Positions 54,864 through 63,888 of a stretch of DNA of 64,000 nucleotides are shown here, in pieces. The notes under the pieces are model-generated. The model was not told where the DNA came from and searched no databases. It saw nothing but the letters and a program-made list of their open reading frames with translations. Position 1 is the first letter of the stretch, and every line of letters begins with the position of its first letter. The translations under genes were made by a program, and so were the position numbers. The DNA is from Cognatundibacterium rugosum (lineage in GTDB: Bacteria > Pseudomonadota > Gammaproteobacteria > Burkholderiales > Burkholderiaceae_D). The stretch lies in NCBI RefSeq assembly GCF_014284365.1, contig NZ_JACOGG010000012.1:1-64000 (forward strand), given 5' to 3'.

Positions 54864-55832
54864 ATGAAACAAATGCAAGGTATATGGATACCCTTAGTTA
54901 CGCCCATTCATGGCAACGAAGTCGATATTCCGGCTTTACAAAAACTGACGCGACATTATTTTTCTGCCGGTGTGAGTGGTTTAGTAGTCTGCGGCTCTAC
55001 CGGTGAGGCCTCTATGTTATCGGAAGGCGAAAAAGCGCAGATACTGGCCGCCGTGCAGGATGTCGTGCCTGTCGGCTTTCCTGTGATGATGGGAATAGGT
55101 GGAAGCTATACTCAGCGTGTCGCAGAAAAACTGACTCGCCTTGAAAAATTTGGCACACCTGCCAGCGCCTATCTGATTTCTGCTCCTGCTTATGTACGTC
55201 CGTCCCAGGAAGGAATTGCGCTGCATTTTCGCGCCTTATGCACAGCGACTGAACAACCGATCGTGCTGTACAACATACCTACACGTACCGGCGTACACAT
55301 CGAAACCAGTACCTTGAATGAATTGCGTGATTGTCCGCAAATTATTGGCATCAAGGATTGCTCCGGCCGATTGCAGCAAGCAGCCCGGATTTTACGTACA
55401 TCGCCATTGCGCTTAATGTGTGGTGACGACCACCTGTTAATCGATTTTCTGTCTATCGGTGGGCATGGCGCTATTTCGGCCGCAGCACATATCCGCCCTG
55501 ATCTGTTTTGCGCTCTGTATGCCATGATCAGGCAAGGTGAAACCGCACGTTCCTTAGTGTTGTTCCAGCAGCTATTTCCACTGATCCGCTTATTGCATTG
55601 CGAACCTAACCCTGCACCGCTAAAAGCAGCGCTGTCTCTGCTAGGTATGGTGAAGGAGGAGTTTCGTCTGCCGATGACAGCGATGTCAGCCAGCGGCAAA
55701 CAATACCTGGCCAGGGAACTGGAAAAAGTGATGCAAATTCCGGTGCCACAAGTGTCGGCCACCAGCCCGGTAGCTCGCGAAACCGGCGCAACCAGCGAAA
55801 GCCGTTTGTTGTTCCCCAGCTGTGTGGTGTGA
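54864..55832 (+). CDS. dihydrodipicolinate synthase family protein
   Basis: 322 residues from the ATG at 54864 (AAGGA at eight bases). All key residues of DapA are present: T46 in CGSTGEAS, Y136 in LYNIPTRTG and the Schiff-base K164 in IIGIKDCSG. DapA condenses pyruvate with aspartate semialdehyde in lysine synthesis. The protein is longer than E. coli DapA (292) by a C-terminal tail of about 30 residues rich in Ser/Thr/Pro. The unrelated neighbours (three hypothetical genes) suggest a paralogue with another aldol substrate rather than the housekeeping enzyme. Confidence 0.85.
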   Translation: MKQMQGIWIPLVTPIHGNEVDIPALQKLTRHYFSAGVSGLVVCGSTGEASMLSEGEKAQILAAVQDVVPVGFPVMMGIGGSYTQRVAEKLTRLEKFGTPASAYLISAPAYVRPSQEGIALHFRALCTATEQPIVLYNIPTRTGVHIETSTLNELRDCPQIIGIKDCSGRLQQAARILRTSPLRLMCGDDHLLIDFLSIGGHGAISAAAHIRPDLFCALYAMIRQGETARSLVLFQQLFPLIRLLHCEPNPAPLKAALSLLGMVKEEFRLPMTAMSASGKQYLARELEKVMQIPVPQVSATSPVARETGATSESRLLFPSCVV

Positions 55833-55852
55833 TTGCGCGCAGGAGAGTCACT

Positions 55853-56368
55853 ATGTTGCTCCATCAATCTGATCTTGAATACGCGTTGCGCGCCTCAAAC
55901 CAGGTATCAGGCCATATTGAAAAACGCCTCTGTGCCGGGGGCTTTGTATTGCTGTCAGCACTCGCGCTTGCGCTGCCGGATCAAAGTCTGACTGCACTGT
56001 GCGCTTCATTACTGCTTTTCATCCTAAACTGCATGCTGCTGTTTCAACAAAGCCGTTCTGTTCATCCTTGCAGCGTCAGACGTAACATACTGAGCTATGC
56101 AGCCATGGTGCCAGCCCTGCTGTTCCTAGCATGCAGTAAACATCTGGCTCCCGGTGTACAAAGCCTGCTCATCCTGACTTTCCTGCTAAGCTGCCTGCTT
56201 ACTTGCCTGCTGGGCTTACTATTGTTTTGTGTACCAACACACGACAACTCACTGCGTTGGCATCGCCTGAGTTTGCTGTACGCCTCACATTTCCTCAGCC
56301 TTAGCCTGTTCATCATCTGCTTACTCGACGCTGCATTAATGATGCTGAAGCAGATCCACTTCGCGTAA
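55853..56368 (+). CDS. hypothetical membrane protein of the dapA-like cluster
   Basis: 171 residues from the ATG at 55853 (AGGAG ribosome-binding site). About four to five hydrophobic segments, with Leu/Cys-rich stretches (LLILTFLLSCLLTCLLGLLL) and eight or more Cys overall. No recognised family. It begins 20 bases after the dapA-like stop and ends 12 bases before the next gene, so an operon is likely. Confidence 0.65.
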   Translation: MLLHQSDLEYALRASNQVSGHIEKRLCAGGFVLLSALALALPDQSLTALCASLLLFILNCMLLFQQSRSVHPCSVRRNILSYAAMVPALLFLACSKHLAPGVQSLLILTFLLSCLLTCLLGLLLFCVPTHDNSLRWHRLSLLYASHFLSLSLFIICLLDAALMMLKQIHFA

Positions 56369-56380
56369 CCGGATTCAGCC

Positions 56381-56974
56381 ATGTATACCCAGATTATTGC
56401 GCCGCCTCAAACTGTCCATCTCTGTTACTCACTTCAGCTACTCAACACACTGGCGCAGTGTCGTGCGCGACATGGCAGAAATGTCTTGTCCGCTGAACAG
56501 CTTCATGCAGACAACGAAAATGGATGGCGTATCCGCCTCTGGAAAATGAATGCCGCCGCTTATCAGATTGCTGCAGGTCATCTCGCCACAGAACTCAGTC
56601 AGCTTGCCGGGCCGTATCAGGATTTGTTGCTGCATCTGCAGCAGCATCAATGTAAAGAAGCATTTCTGAAACACTGGCAACCAGACCGCATCATCTTCCC
56701 TTGTGTTGCCAGTGACTTGGATCTCCCCACGACCAAGTGGCTGACTCATACCGTCCGCCAGATTCGTAGCCGCAATACCCGCCAGGAAATCGTACTCTGG
56801 ACCGATATCGCTCAACAGGCATGGCAGCATAATGCGCCACTCATGCAAATTTGCGATCAATTACGGCTGACGCCGCATGGCGGCACAGATCGCACGACCA
56901 CCTGTCATACACCCCCAGAGTTAAGCTTCATGGGTGCCAGAGATTGCTCTTTCGATGCGGCTGTCAGGCACTAA
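56381..56974 (+). CDS. hypothetical protein (197 aa) of the dapA-like cluster
   Basis: 197 residues, soluble, without a recognised domain. Sequence features: Tyr/His-rich N-terminus, ENGWRIRLWKMNAAAYQ, PDRIIFPCVASDLDLPTTKW and a Thr/His-rich tail. It ends in a 54-base convergent overlap with the TMEM175-type gene, so its last 17 codons are antisense to that gene's 3' end. Function unknown. Confidence 0.6.
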   Translation: MYTQIIAPPQTVHLCYSLQLLNTLAQCRARHGRNVLSAEQLHADNENGWRIRLWKMNAAAYQIAAGHLATELSQLAGPYQDLLLHLQQHQCKEAFLKHWQPDRIIFPCVASDLDLPTTKWLTHTVRQIRSRNTRQEIVLWTDIAQQAWQHNAPLMQICDQLRLTPHGGTDRTTTCHTPPELSFMGARDCSFDAAVRH

Positions 56975-57508
56975 CCACATCAAGGCGACCAGTACATAAC
57001 TGAGCATAGAAATTTGGGGTACCCAGAATGCAAAAATGATCCCGACTAAATATAACACTGGAGACATTTTGCCTTTCCAGTCGCTGCCCACAGCCTGCTT
57101 CAATAAGGAGTGCTCCCCCTGGCTGCGAATGATCAGCGTTTGCAAAATATAGTAGGCAAATGCCGACCACAGCAGGACCACACCATACAAGGCGACCGGG
57201 ATGGTCGCGAAATGATTCTCGCCCATCCAGCCGGTTGCAAACGGTATCAGCGATAAGCTGAACAGCAAATGCAGGTTCGCCCACAGGATGCCACCGGTGA
57301 CTTTTTTACAGGTGTGTATCATGTGATGGTGATTATTCCAGTAAATACCGACGTAGATAAAGCTCAGCACATAACTCAAAAAAACCGGCAATACCGGTAG
57401 CAAAGCTGATAAATCCGTACCATGCGGCACCTTCATTTCCAGCACCATAATCGTGATCAAAATGGCGATCACACCGTCACTGAATGCTTCTAAGCGGGTT
57501 TTACCCAT
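56921..57508 (-). CDS. TMEM175/DUF1211 family potassium channel-like protein
   Basis: 195 residues from the ATG at 57508 (CAGGAG ribosome-binding site). The hallmark RLEAFSDGVIAILITIMVLE carries the FSDG pore-helix motif of bacterial TMEM175 channels, which have six helices per subunit and lack the classical selectivity filter. Five to six hydrophobic segments follow. Inner-membrane cation channel, physiological role unclear. An in-frame start 15 codons upstream is less likely. Confidence 0.88.
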   Translation of the reverse strand: MGKTRLEAFSDGVIAILITIMVLEMKVPHGTDLSALLPVLPVFLSYVLSFIYVGIYWNNHHHMIHTCKKVTGGILWANLHLLFSLSLIPFATGWMGENHFATIPVALYGVVLLWSAFAYYILQTLIIRSQGEHSLLKQAVGSDWKGKMSPVLYLVGIIFAFWVPQISMLSYVLVALMWLVPDSRIERAISGTHEA

Positions 57509-57839
57509 TTTTATCTCCTGTTGTCTGCAATTCCGCCGTCGGTAGCTCTTCACTTCTGATGTTGGCAGCTATCCCGCTTACCACACTGGTACAGCGGGGG
57601 ACCAGAAACCGTCTGCTCAAAAGCCAGCAGTCTACCCAAGTCGGGCCAGATTGGCATGATCAAACAGACACATTTTTTCGTTCTTCCCAGGTTTTTGCAC
57701 ACGATGCGGCCCTGCATTTCACACCATCGGCAATGGCTTTCACGACAAGATGCCGCCGTATGTCGCATTTCAGTCGCCTGCCAGATCTGTCCTCTTTAAG
57801 CTGCGATCAGTCCCAAACCGATCAACCAAGGAGAACACC
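57509..57839. other. intergenic region between the channel gene and the Lol-like operon
   Basis: About 330 bases between divergent genes; it must contain both promoters. Nothing else recognisable, except the ribosome-binding site AAGGAGA directly before 57840. Confidence 0.4.
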
Positions 57840-58472
57840 ATGTACCGCAAATCGACGACTGCCCTGCTCTTCAGTGTTTGTGCCTGCCTTTCATCTATGC
57901 AGCCAGCGTATGCCTATTCCGAACCTGAATTTCAGGCGGCGTTTCAGGCTTTCCGCGCCAGTGCTGGTAATGAAGAACGTGCAGCCAAAGCCTTTCAGGA
58001 TTTACTCAAAGCCGAACCAGGTCAGCCTTTGCTGATGGCCTACACCGGTGCAGCAACCAGCAAGCTGGCGACCACCACCATTTTCCCCTGGAAAAAAATG
58101 TCGTATGCCGAAGAAGGTCTGGCCATGATCGATAAGGCGCTGGTGTTGGCCGATAAAGAACAGACTCAGATGCACGGCAATGTCTTACAACTGCTGGAAG
58201 TCAAATTTGTTGCCGCCTCGACGTTTCTGGCGGTGCCGGAATTCATGAACCGTCAGCCACGTGGCCAAAAATTATTAGAAGACATACTGGCTCACCCACA
58301 GTTAGCGACAGCAGAGCTGGGCTTCCGGGGTGAAGTCTGGATGCGGGCCGCGCGTCTGGCACAGCAGCAAAAACGTAACGCCGACGCAAAAAAACTGGCA
58401 GAAGAAGTGATACGTCTTCAAGCGCCGCAATCAGAAAAAGCGAAGCAGTTTCTGCAAGGATTCAGTGCATGA
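57840..58472 (+). CDS. secreted TPR-like protein, first gene of a Lol-like transport operon
   Basis: 210 residues with a signal peptide (ALLFSVCACLSSMQPAYA); the start has AAGGAGA. The mature part is helical with TPR-like features (EERAAKAFQDLLKAEPGQPL, KLAEEVIRLQAPQSEKAKQFL). The TGA of this gene overlaps the ATG of the ATPase gene (ATGA). The role is inferred from its position only: periplasmic partner of the ABC transporter encoded next. Confidence 0.7.
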   Translation: MYRKSTTALLFSVCACLSSMQPAYAYSEPEFQAAFQAFRASAGNEERAAKAFQDLLKAEPGQPLLMAYTGAATSKLATTTIFPWKKMSYAEEGLAMIDKALVLADKEQTQMHGNVLQLLEVKFVAASTFLAVPEFMNRQPRGQKLLEDILAHPQLATAELGFRGEVWMRAARLAQQQKRNADAKKLAEEVIRLQAPQSEKAKQFLQGFSA

Positions 58473-59140
58473 AGCCCGTCATCGAATTGCACGGTGTGCA
58501 TAAATCCTATCAACTGGGTCAGCATCTGGTGCGTGCATTGCGTGGTGTGGATTTACAAGTGCAGGCGGGAGAATTGCTGGCATTGACCGGTCCTTCCGGC
58601 AGCGGCAAAAGCACGATACTGAATCTGTGCGGGCTGATCGATCAGGCTGATCAGGGTCAGGTCGTGATACAGGGCAGCGATATCGCCAGCTTGTCCGAAC
58701 GCGAACTGACACTGCAACGACGTCAGACCATAGGCTTTATCTTCCAGAGCTTCAATCTGGTACCGGTCATGACGGTGGCAGAAAACGTCGACTATCCCTT
58801 GTTCTTAAATGGCGTGCCGGAAGCAGAACGCAAAGCCAGAGTGGCAGCGCAACTCAAGGCGGTAGGACTGGAAGAACATGCACAGCACCGGCCTGATGCC
58901 TTGTCCGGCGGCCAGCGCCAGCGGGTCGCGATTGCGCGTGCACTCATCAAACGTCCGGCTTTAGTCATTGCCGATGAACCGACAGCCAGTCTGGATTCCA
59001 TCACCGCAGATCAGGTGCTGGACCTGATGCGTGAACGCGGCCAGGCCGAAGGTGCGGCGTTTGTGATCGCCAGTCACGATGAGCGCTTAACCCGCCGTGC
59101 TGACCGTGTTGTGCATTTACTGGATGGGAGACTGCAATGA
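58469..59140 (+). CDS. LolD/MacB-type ABC transporter ATPase
   Basis: 223 residues. Walker A GPSGSGKSTILNLCG, Q-loop FQSFNLVPVMTVAENV, signature LSGGQRQRVAIARAL, Walker B ALVIADEPTASLD and the switch His ASHDE are intact. The length and sequence fit the LolD/MacB/FtsE group, which drives substrates from the inner membrane outward. It overlaps its neighbours by four bases on both sides (ATGA), indicating tight translational coupling. Confidence 0.92.
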   Translation: MKPVIELHGVHKSYQLGQHLVRALRGVDLQVQAGELLALTGPSGSGKSTILNLCGLIDQADQGQVVIQGSDIASLSERELTLQRRQTIGFIFQSFNLVPVMTVAENVDYPLFLNGVPEAERKARVAAQLKAVGLEEHAQHRPDALSGGQRQRVAIARALIKRPALVIADEPTASLDSITADQVLDLMRERGQAEGAAFVIASHDERLTRRADRVVHLLDGRLQ

Positions 59141-60366
59141 AACGATTCGCGTTAGAAAGCACCTGGCTGCGCTTTGCCTTCCACAATGCCTTGCGCAACC
59201 GGCGCCGCTCTTTGGTCACCGTCAGTGTCGCCGCACTGGGGTCGGCTGCATTGCTGCTCGCAGGTGGCTTCGCTTATTCGACTTACGAAGGTCTGGCCCA
59301 GTCCGCGGCGCGCAGCAGCGGGCATCTGATCGTCGGCACGGCAGAGCACTTTGATAAAGAAGAAGACACACCGCTGCAATATGGACTCAGCAATGTGGCT
59401 CAGCTGGATAAGCAAATCCTGAGTGACCCTGCGGTACGCTATGTGCTGCCGCGGGTAGAATTCAGCGGATTGATCAGCAATGGCGACAAGTCCACCATTA
59501 TGCTGGGCGTGGGCATCGATGCCGATGCAGAATTTGCTGTCAAAGGCCCTTTCCTCAAAGTCGTGGCTGGCAGCATACTGCAAGACCCGAATAGTACCGA
59601 CATCGTAATCGGTGAAGCCCTGGCGCGCAGTCTGAAAGCCACACCCGGCAGCAATCTCACATTAATGGTCAGCACTACAGAAGGCGCGCTCAATGCCATG
59701 GATGTGAATGTGCGTGGCATCGTCACGACCGGCATACCCGACATCGACAAACGTCTGATTTACACCGGTATCCACAACGCGCAAAGTCTGCTGCATACCG
59801 ATAAAGTCAGTAGCCTGGGCGTATTCCTGAACAGCATGCAGGCGACGCCGGAAGCGCAGCACAGACTGCGGCAACAATTAAACGGCCTCACCATACAGAA
59901 CTGGGAAGATCAGGCTTTTTTCTATCGATCGGTGCGTGCATTGTATAACCGGATTTTCGGTGCGCTGGGTTGCATTATCAGTCTGATCGTGGTGTTTGTG
60001 GTGGCCAATGCGATGGCGATGGCGATTATAGAAAGAACCCGCGAGACCGGCAGTCTGCGTGCGATGGGTACCCTGCCCGGCGAACTGATACGCAGCTTTT
60101 CGTATGAGGGCATGTTCCTGGGTGGCAGTGGTGCTTTATTGGGTGCGGCCATCGCGGTCGGTGTGGCCTTGCTGCTGACCGTGTTCCCGGTGCAGATGCC
60201 ACCACCACCCGGCCGCTCTACCGGTTATCCCTTGCTGATCAGCCTGGACCTGAACATGTATCTGCTGACCATCAGCGGCATGATAGTACTGTCCATGTTG
60301 TCCTCTGCACTGATTGCACGCCGCACCCTGAACCAGCCTGTGGTTGATGCGCTGGCCCATACCTGA
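59137..60366 (+). CDS. FtsX-like (LolC/E, MacB-type) ABC transporter permease
   Basis: 409 residues with one TM helix near the N-terminus (SLVTVSVAALGSAALLLAGG), a periplasmic MacB-type core domain of about 220 residues, and three helices of the FtsX domain (IFGALGCIISLIVVFVVANA, LLGAAIAVGVALLLTVF, and the last near NMYLLTISGMIVLSMLS). ERTRETGSLRAMGT is the coupling motif. This is the layout of LolE-type lipoprotein extractors. It may work with the LolD-like ATPase and the LolA-like protein of this operon. Confidence 0.9.
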   Translation: MKRFALESTWLRFAFHNALRNRRRSLVTVSVAALGSAALLLAGGFAYSTYEGLAQSAARSSGHLIVGTAEHFDKEEDTPLQYGLSNVAQLDKQILSDPAVRYVLPRVEFSGLISNGDKSTIMLGVGIDADAEFAVKGPFLKVVAGSILQDPNSTDIVIGEALARSLKATPGSNLTLMVSTTEGALNAMDVNVRGIVTTGIPDIDKRLIYTGIHNAQSLLHTDKVSSLGVFLNSMQATPEAQHRLRQQLNGLTIQNWEDQAFFYRSVRALYNRIFGALGCIISLIVVFVVANAMAMAIIERTRETGSLRAMGTLPGELIRSFSYEGMFLGGSGALLGAAIAVGVALLLTVFPVQMPPPPGRSTGYPLLISLDLNMYLLTISGMIVLSMLSSALIARRTLNQPVVDALAHT

Positions 60367-60379
60367 ACTGGAAAAAATC

Positions 60380-61135
60380 ATGAAAAACTTACGCTATTCG
60401 AGCGCATACCTAATGCTGACACTGGGCTGCCTGTTCAGCCTGAGCACCGCGCAGGCCACAGAAGTAAGCCAGATCATCAAAACCACCGATCAGCTGCGCA
60501 CCGGTGGCGGCAATATGCAGGTCGAAACTGAAATCACTACCTATCTGCGTGATGGAACGCTGGAAAAAGAACGCAAATACCGCGTGTATAGTCAGGCCCA
60601 GCGCCAGTCATTGGTGTTGATGCAAAGCCCGGCGGAAAAAGGGCAAAAAGTGTTGATGTCGGGCGATGATTTCTGGATGCTGTTGCCGGGCAGTCAGCGC
60701 CCCATGCGCATCACTGCGATGCAGAAACTACTCGGTGATGCCTCGGTCGGCGATATCGCGACCATGAACTGGGCCGATGATTATCAAGCCAGCCTGAGCG
60801 GCGAAGAAGTATGCGGCAACCAGCCCTGCCTGCATTTGCGGCTGGACGCGAATCGTAAAAGCCTGGCCTATCAGCATATAGAACTGTGGGTAGGTAAAAA
60901 ATATTACGAACCAATCAAAGCCGACTTGTACGTGCAATCTGAAAAACTGGCGAAACAAGCAAGCTTTGTGATGGATAAAACACAGGCTCCGTCTGCGGTG
61001 GTGGAAATGCGTCTGAGCGATCAACTCAGCAGTCACAAAGAGACACGCATACGCTATCTGAGCCGTCAGTCGAAAACGGTACCGGAAGCATGGCTCAATC
61101 CCATGTTCCTGGCGAAAAATCCAGTGCTGGAGTGA
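60380..61135 (+). CDS. LolA-like outer-membrane lipoprotein-sorting protein
   Basis: 251 residues from the ATG at 60380; signal peptide (SAYLMLTLGCLFSLSTAQA). The mature part matches the COG2834-type outer-membrane lipoprotein-sorting family: TYLRDGTLEKERKYRVYSQ, PAEKGQKVLMSGDDFWMLLPGSQRP, LSGEEVCGNQPCLHLRLDA. The two Cys in CGNQPC could form a disulfide. The half-barrel fold of this family carries lipid-modified or hydrophobic cargo through the periplasm. It follows the permease by 13 bases. Confidence 0.82.
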   Translation: MKNLRYSSAYLMLTLGCLFSLSTAQATEVSQIIKTTDQLRTGGGNMQVETEITTYLRDGTLEKERKYRVYSQAQRQSLVLMQSPAEKGQKVLMSGDDFWMLLPGSQRPMRITAMQKLLGDASVGDIATMNWADDYQASLSGEEVCGNQPCLHLRLDANRKSLAYQHIELWVGKKYYEPIKADLYVQSEKLAKQASFVMDKTQAPSAVVEMRLSDQLSSHKETRIRYLSRQSKTVPEAWLNPMFLAKNPVLE

Positions 61136-61140
61136 ACTTT

Positions 61141-62406
61141 ATGTCCGCACTCAAAACGTCACCATCTGGCCTTGGTCTGGTAGCCGCATTGCTGTTGTCA
61201 GGCTGGCTGATGCCACCGGCACAGGCCGCAGAAAACGATTTCAGCTATAGCGGCAACTGGCGCACGTTGTTCAGTTCCACTCAGCGCAATACTGACGGCC
61301 CGGCTGCGCAGGCAGAGCAACTGCAACCCGGCCTCATCCGCACTGTGCAAAGCAGCCTGCAAACTGAGCTGGAACTCAAGGTGCAATACCGGAATCTGCA
61401 CAGCACCGTGACTACCCATACCGACCAAAACGGCGATGGCGCAAGCCAAACCACCGCCTGGCTCAATGAGCTGTATGGCAATCTGGATCTGGGTGCCTGG
61501 CAATTAAGTGCGGGTAAAAAAATCATCGCCTGGGATGTGGGTTATGGCTTTCGCCCGAATGATGTGATACAGCAAGAAACCAGGCGCAGTCTGATCAGCC
61601 AGACTGCGACAGGCAAGCCGCTGGCCAGCCTGGATTATTTTACGGCTGAGCAGGCCCTGAGTCTGGTCTGGGTGCATCCCGCACACCAGAACAACAGTGA
61701 GAGTGATCAGGAACAGGCATTGGCGGCACGCTGGTATCAACGCAGCGGCAATGTCGACTGGCATGGCTTTGCACGTGTTGGTCAGCAGACTCAGGGCAGT
61801 CTGGGCGCGGCCTTTTCCTGGGTCGCCAGCGATGCCATCGAGTTACATGGCTCGCTACGTTACCAGCAACAGGCCAAGCAATTGCAGTATGTGGGTGGCA
61901 ATGGTTTGGCACGCAGCGCGCCCTGGCAATGGGGCATGCAACACCAAGTCAGCCAGTGTCTGCTGGGTGCGAATCTGACCACTGAAGATCAGCACAGTTT
62001 TTTTTTGGAGTACTGGTATGACGGCAGTGCGCGCAGTCAGTCCGACTGGCAGCAGTGGCTGCAGCATAACCAGCGCTTACAAGTGATCGCGAGGCAAGCT
62101 GAATGGCAGACTGCGGCAGCGGCGAATCTGGCCTGGCAAAATACCGCATTTAACGCAGCCAGCAATCTGCGTCGCCACAATCTGTTTGCGCGCTGGAGCC
62201 ATCAGCAAGAAGCCTGGCAAACAGCCATCGATGTGCTGTGGATGCCGGAAGATGGCGGCAGGATCAGCAGCTTCAGCGTGGAATGGCAAGGTGACCGCTG
62301 GCGCTGGCAGGCCGGTTTGCGTTTGCTGAATGGCCCGCAGCAGGCGGTAGTACGTCAGCTGCCTGGCAGCCACAGCGCCTATGTCGCGACTAACTGGGCG
62401 TTCTGA
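61141..62406 (+). CDS. predicted outer-membrane beta-barrel protein of the Lol-like operon
   Basis: 421 residues from the ATG at 61141, which lies five bases after the LolA-like stop. Signal peptide (LVAALLLSGWLMPPAQA). The rest is rich in alternating hydrophobic/aromatic strands with Trp, Gln and Ser (DFSYSGNWRTLFSS, LELKVQYRNLHST, QAGLRLLNG) and ends in VATNWAF with a C-terminal Phe, the usual BAM-recognition signal. No standard porin family is recognised. It probably receives or partners the cargo handled by the preceding genes. No T-rich terminator follows in the short gap. Confidence 0.65.
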   Translation: MSALKTSPSGLGLVAALLLSGWLMPPAQAAENDFSYSGNWRTLFSSTQRNTDGPAAQAEQLQPGLIRTVQSSLQTELELKVQYRNLHSTVTTHTDQNGDGASQTTAWLNELYGNLDLGAWQLSAGKKIIAWDVGYGFRPNDVIQQETRRSLISQTATGKPLASLDYFTAEQALSLVWVHPAHQNNSESDQEQALAARWYQRSGNVDWHGFARVGQQTQGSLGAAFSWVASDAIELHGSLRYQQQAKQLQYVGGNGLARSAPWQWGMQHQVSQCLLGANLTTEDQHSFFLEYWYDGSARSQSDWQQWLQHNQRLQVIARQAEWQTAAAANLAWQNTAFNAASNLRRHNLFARWSHQQEAWQTAIDVLWMPEDGGRISSFSVEWQGDRWRWQAGLRLLNGPQQAVVRQLPGSHSAYVATNWAF

Positions 62407-62438
62407 GCTGATATGCAGTCTATGCAGTCGGAGTTGGC

Positions 62439-63548
62439 TTAATTTTGTTTCATGATCAAGCCACGCACGACATCATTAAAGGCGTTGACCAGCTGAGCAT
62501 CAAACTGCACTTCGACATTGGCATTGATTTCTGAAATTGCGCTTAGCAAACTTTTTTTATAGCTGCGGTCTGAACGTTCCGTGGTAATCGAACAAAAGGT
62601 ATCGATAATCGCCAGCATACGGCCACCGGGATGGATTTGCTCGCCACTCAAACGACCCGGATAGCCTGTGCCATCGTAGGACTCATGATGATCGAGCACC
62701 ATTTTTGCAGCTTCATCCCAACCGGAAAAACGCTGCAACATCTGATAACCGATCTGCACATGATCCTGAATGATGCGCTGCTCTTCACGCGACAGATGCC
62801 CTTCTTTATTGAAAATAGAATGAGGAATAAATGCCATCCCAATGTCATGCATCAGCGCCGCCGCCTGCAACTGCTCTGGATCGACTATCGTACCGACCGC
62901 CTGATTCAGCGCATTTGCCAGTTGCACCGTCTGCGTACTGCGATTTTTTCGGAAGATACTCAGATGATCGATACATTCCGCCCATTGTTGCATCAGTACC
63001 AGGTCAGCAGGCAAGGCTGGTGCGGTACGTTCAGTTTTCGCCGACTCCGCTTTAGAAGTGCCCCTGCCCCCCAAAGCGATAAGCGCATCGCGGAAATACT
63101 CAGAACGCAAACCCGAAGCACAACGTTGTTGTAACTCATCACATACCGCAGCCAGGCGGGAGCGTCTGAGCTCATCACCGACGCCTTCATTGATCAGCTC
63201 AGTCAGCAGCTGTTCGATTTCATCCGTCGCCAGTAATAAAAACTCACCCAGCTCAGGAAAATACTGCTCAGGATGCGCACGCAGTACAGAAAAAATTTCT
63301 TCTATCCTATGCATCAAGGCATTGAATGGCGCCAGTCCCACCATCTGACAATTGCCTTTGAGTGAGTGCATGGAGCGGAACATACGATGTATGTATTCCG
63401 AGCCACCATGTCGGTTCAGGGCCTTAACGCAGGAATCCACTTCGATACAACACTCGCGCGTGCAATCCACAAAATCATCAATGATAGTGCGCTCCATTTT
63501 CAGGAACTCAGGACAGGTGAAGAAATTGCTCTGTACGGTAGTGTTCAT
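62439..63548 (-). CDS. Hpt domain - HD-GYP domain protein
   Basis: 369 residues. Residues about 20-115 are a histidine phosphotransfer domain with the phosphoacceptor in FRSMHSLKGNCQMVG. Residues about 195-365 are an HD-GYP phosphodiesterase domain: AALMHDIGMAFIPHSIFNKEG, LDHHESYDGTGYPGRLSGEQI and ILAIIDTFCSITTERSDR. The HD and GYP residues are present, so c-di-GMP hydrolysis is likely. The Hpt fusion would couple it to a phosphorelay. It is convergent with the barrel-protein gene (32 bases apart). Confidence 0.87.
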   Translation of the reverse strand: MNTTVQSNFFTCPEFLKMERTIIDDFVDCTRECCIEVDSCVKALNRHGGSEYIHRMFRSMHSLKGNCQMVGLAPFNALMHRIEEIFSVLRAHPEQYFPELGEFLLLATDEIEQLLTELINEGVGDELRRSRLAAVCDELQQRCASGLRSEYFRDALIALGGRGTSKAESAKTERTAPALPADLVLMQQWAECIDHLSIFRKNRSTQTVQLANALNQAVGTIVDPEQLQAAALMHDIGMAFIPHSIFNKEGHLSREEQRIIQDHVQIGYQMLQRFSGWDEAAKMVLDHHESYDGTGYPGRLSGEQIHPGGRMLAIIDTFCSITTERSDRSYKKSLLSAISEINANVEVQFDAQLVNAFNDVVRGLIMKQN

Positions 63549-63851
63549 ATTTCCCGGCTTTCAGTGACTGAGTTGGCAAGGTTAAAGGACATGACACAGC
63601 TTAGGGGGACAGCAGCGAGGCAATCTGCGCGTCAGGTGGGCGTTGTTACGCGGCACGCAGCTGTTCTTACTATAGTGCAATTCTGAGTGCTTGGACAGCA
63701 TTCCGCTACAGCGCGAAATGTCAGGCGATATTTTTGAGTAAATTGAGTCACAATTGTTAGTTTTTTAGCGCATGGCTTACCATCGCCCGACACTTGCCCT
63801 GCAATTCAGACGCTCGCGCTTCTTTTATCCTCAAAAAGCTGATAATGCTGC
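63549..63851. other. intergenic region before the MerR gene
   Basis: About 300 bases between divergent genes; no gene-like frame of note. It must contain the promoter of the Hpt/HD-GYP gene. Confidence 0.4.
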
Positions 63852-63872
63852 TTGACTTAGAGTGCACTCTAA
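63852..63872 (+). promoter_or_regulatory. MerR-type promoter/operator with perfect 16-bp palindrome
   Basis: TTAGAGTGCACTCTAA (63857-63872) is a perfect palindrome that overlaps a -35-like TTGACT (63852-63857). Operators of this form lie between -35 and -10 in MerR-family promoters. No good -10 follows at the usual 19-base distance. Self-regulation of the merR gene starting at 63889 is likely. Confidence 0.65.
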
Positions 63873-63888
63873 CCTCCAGACTATATTC

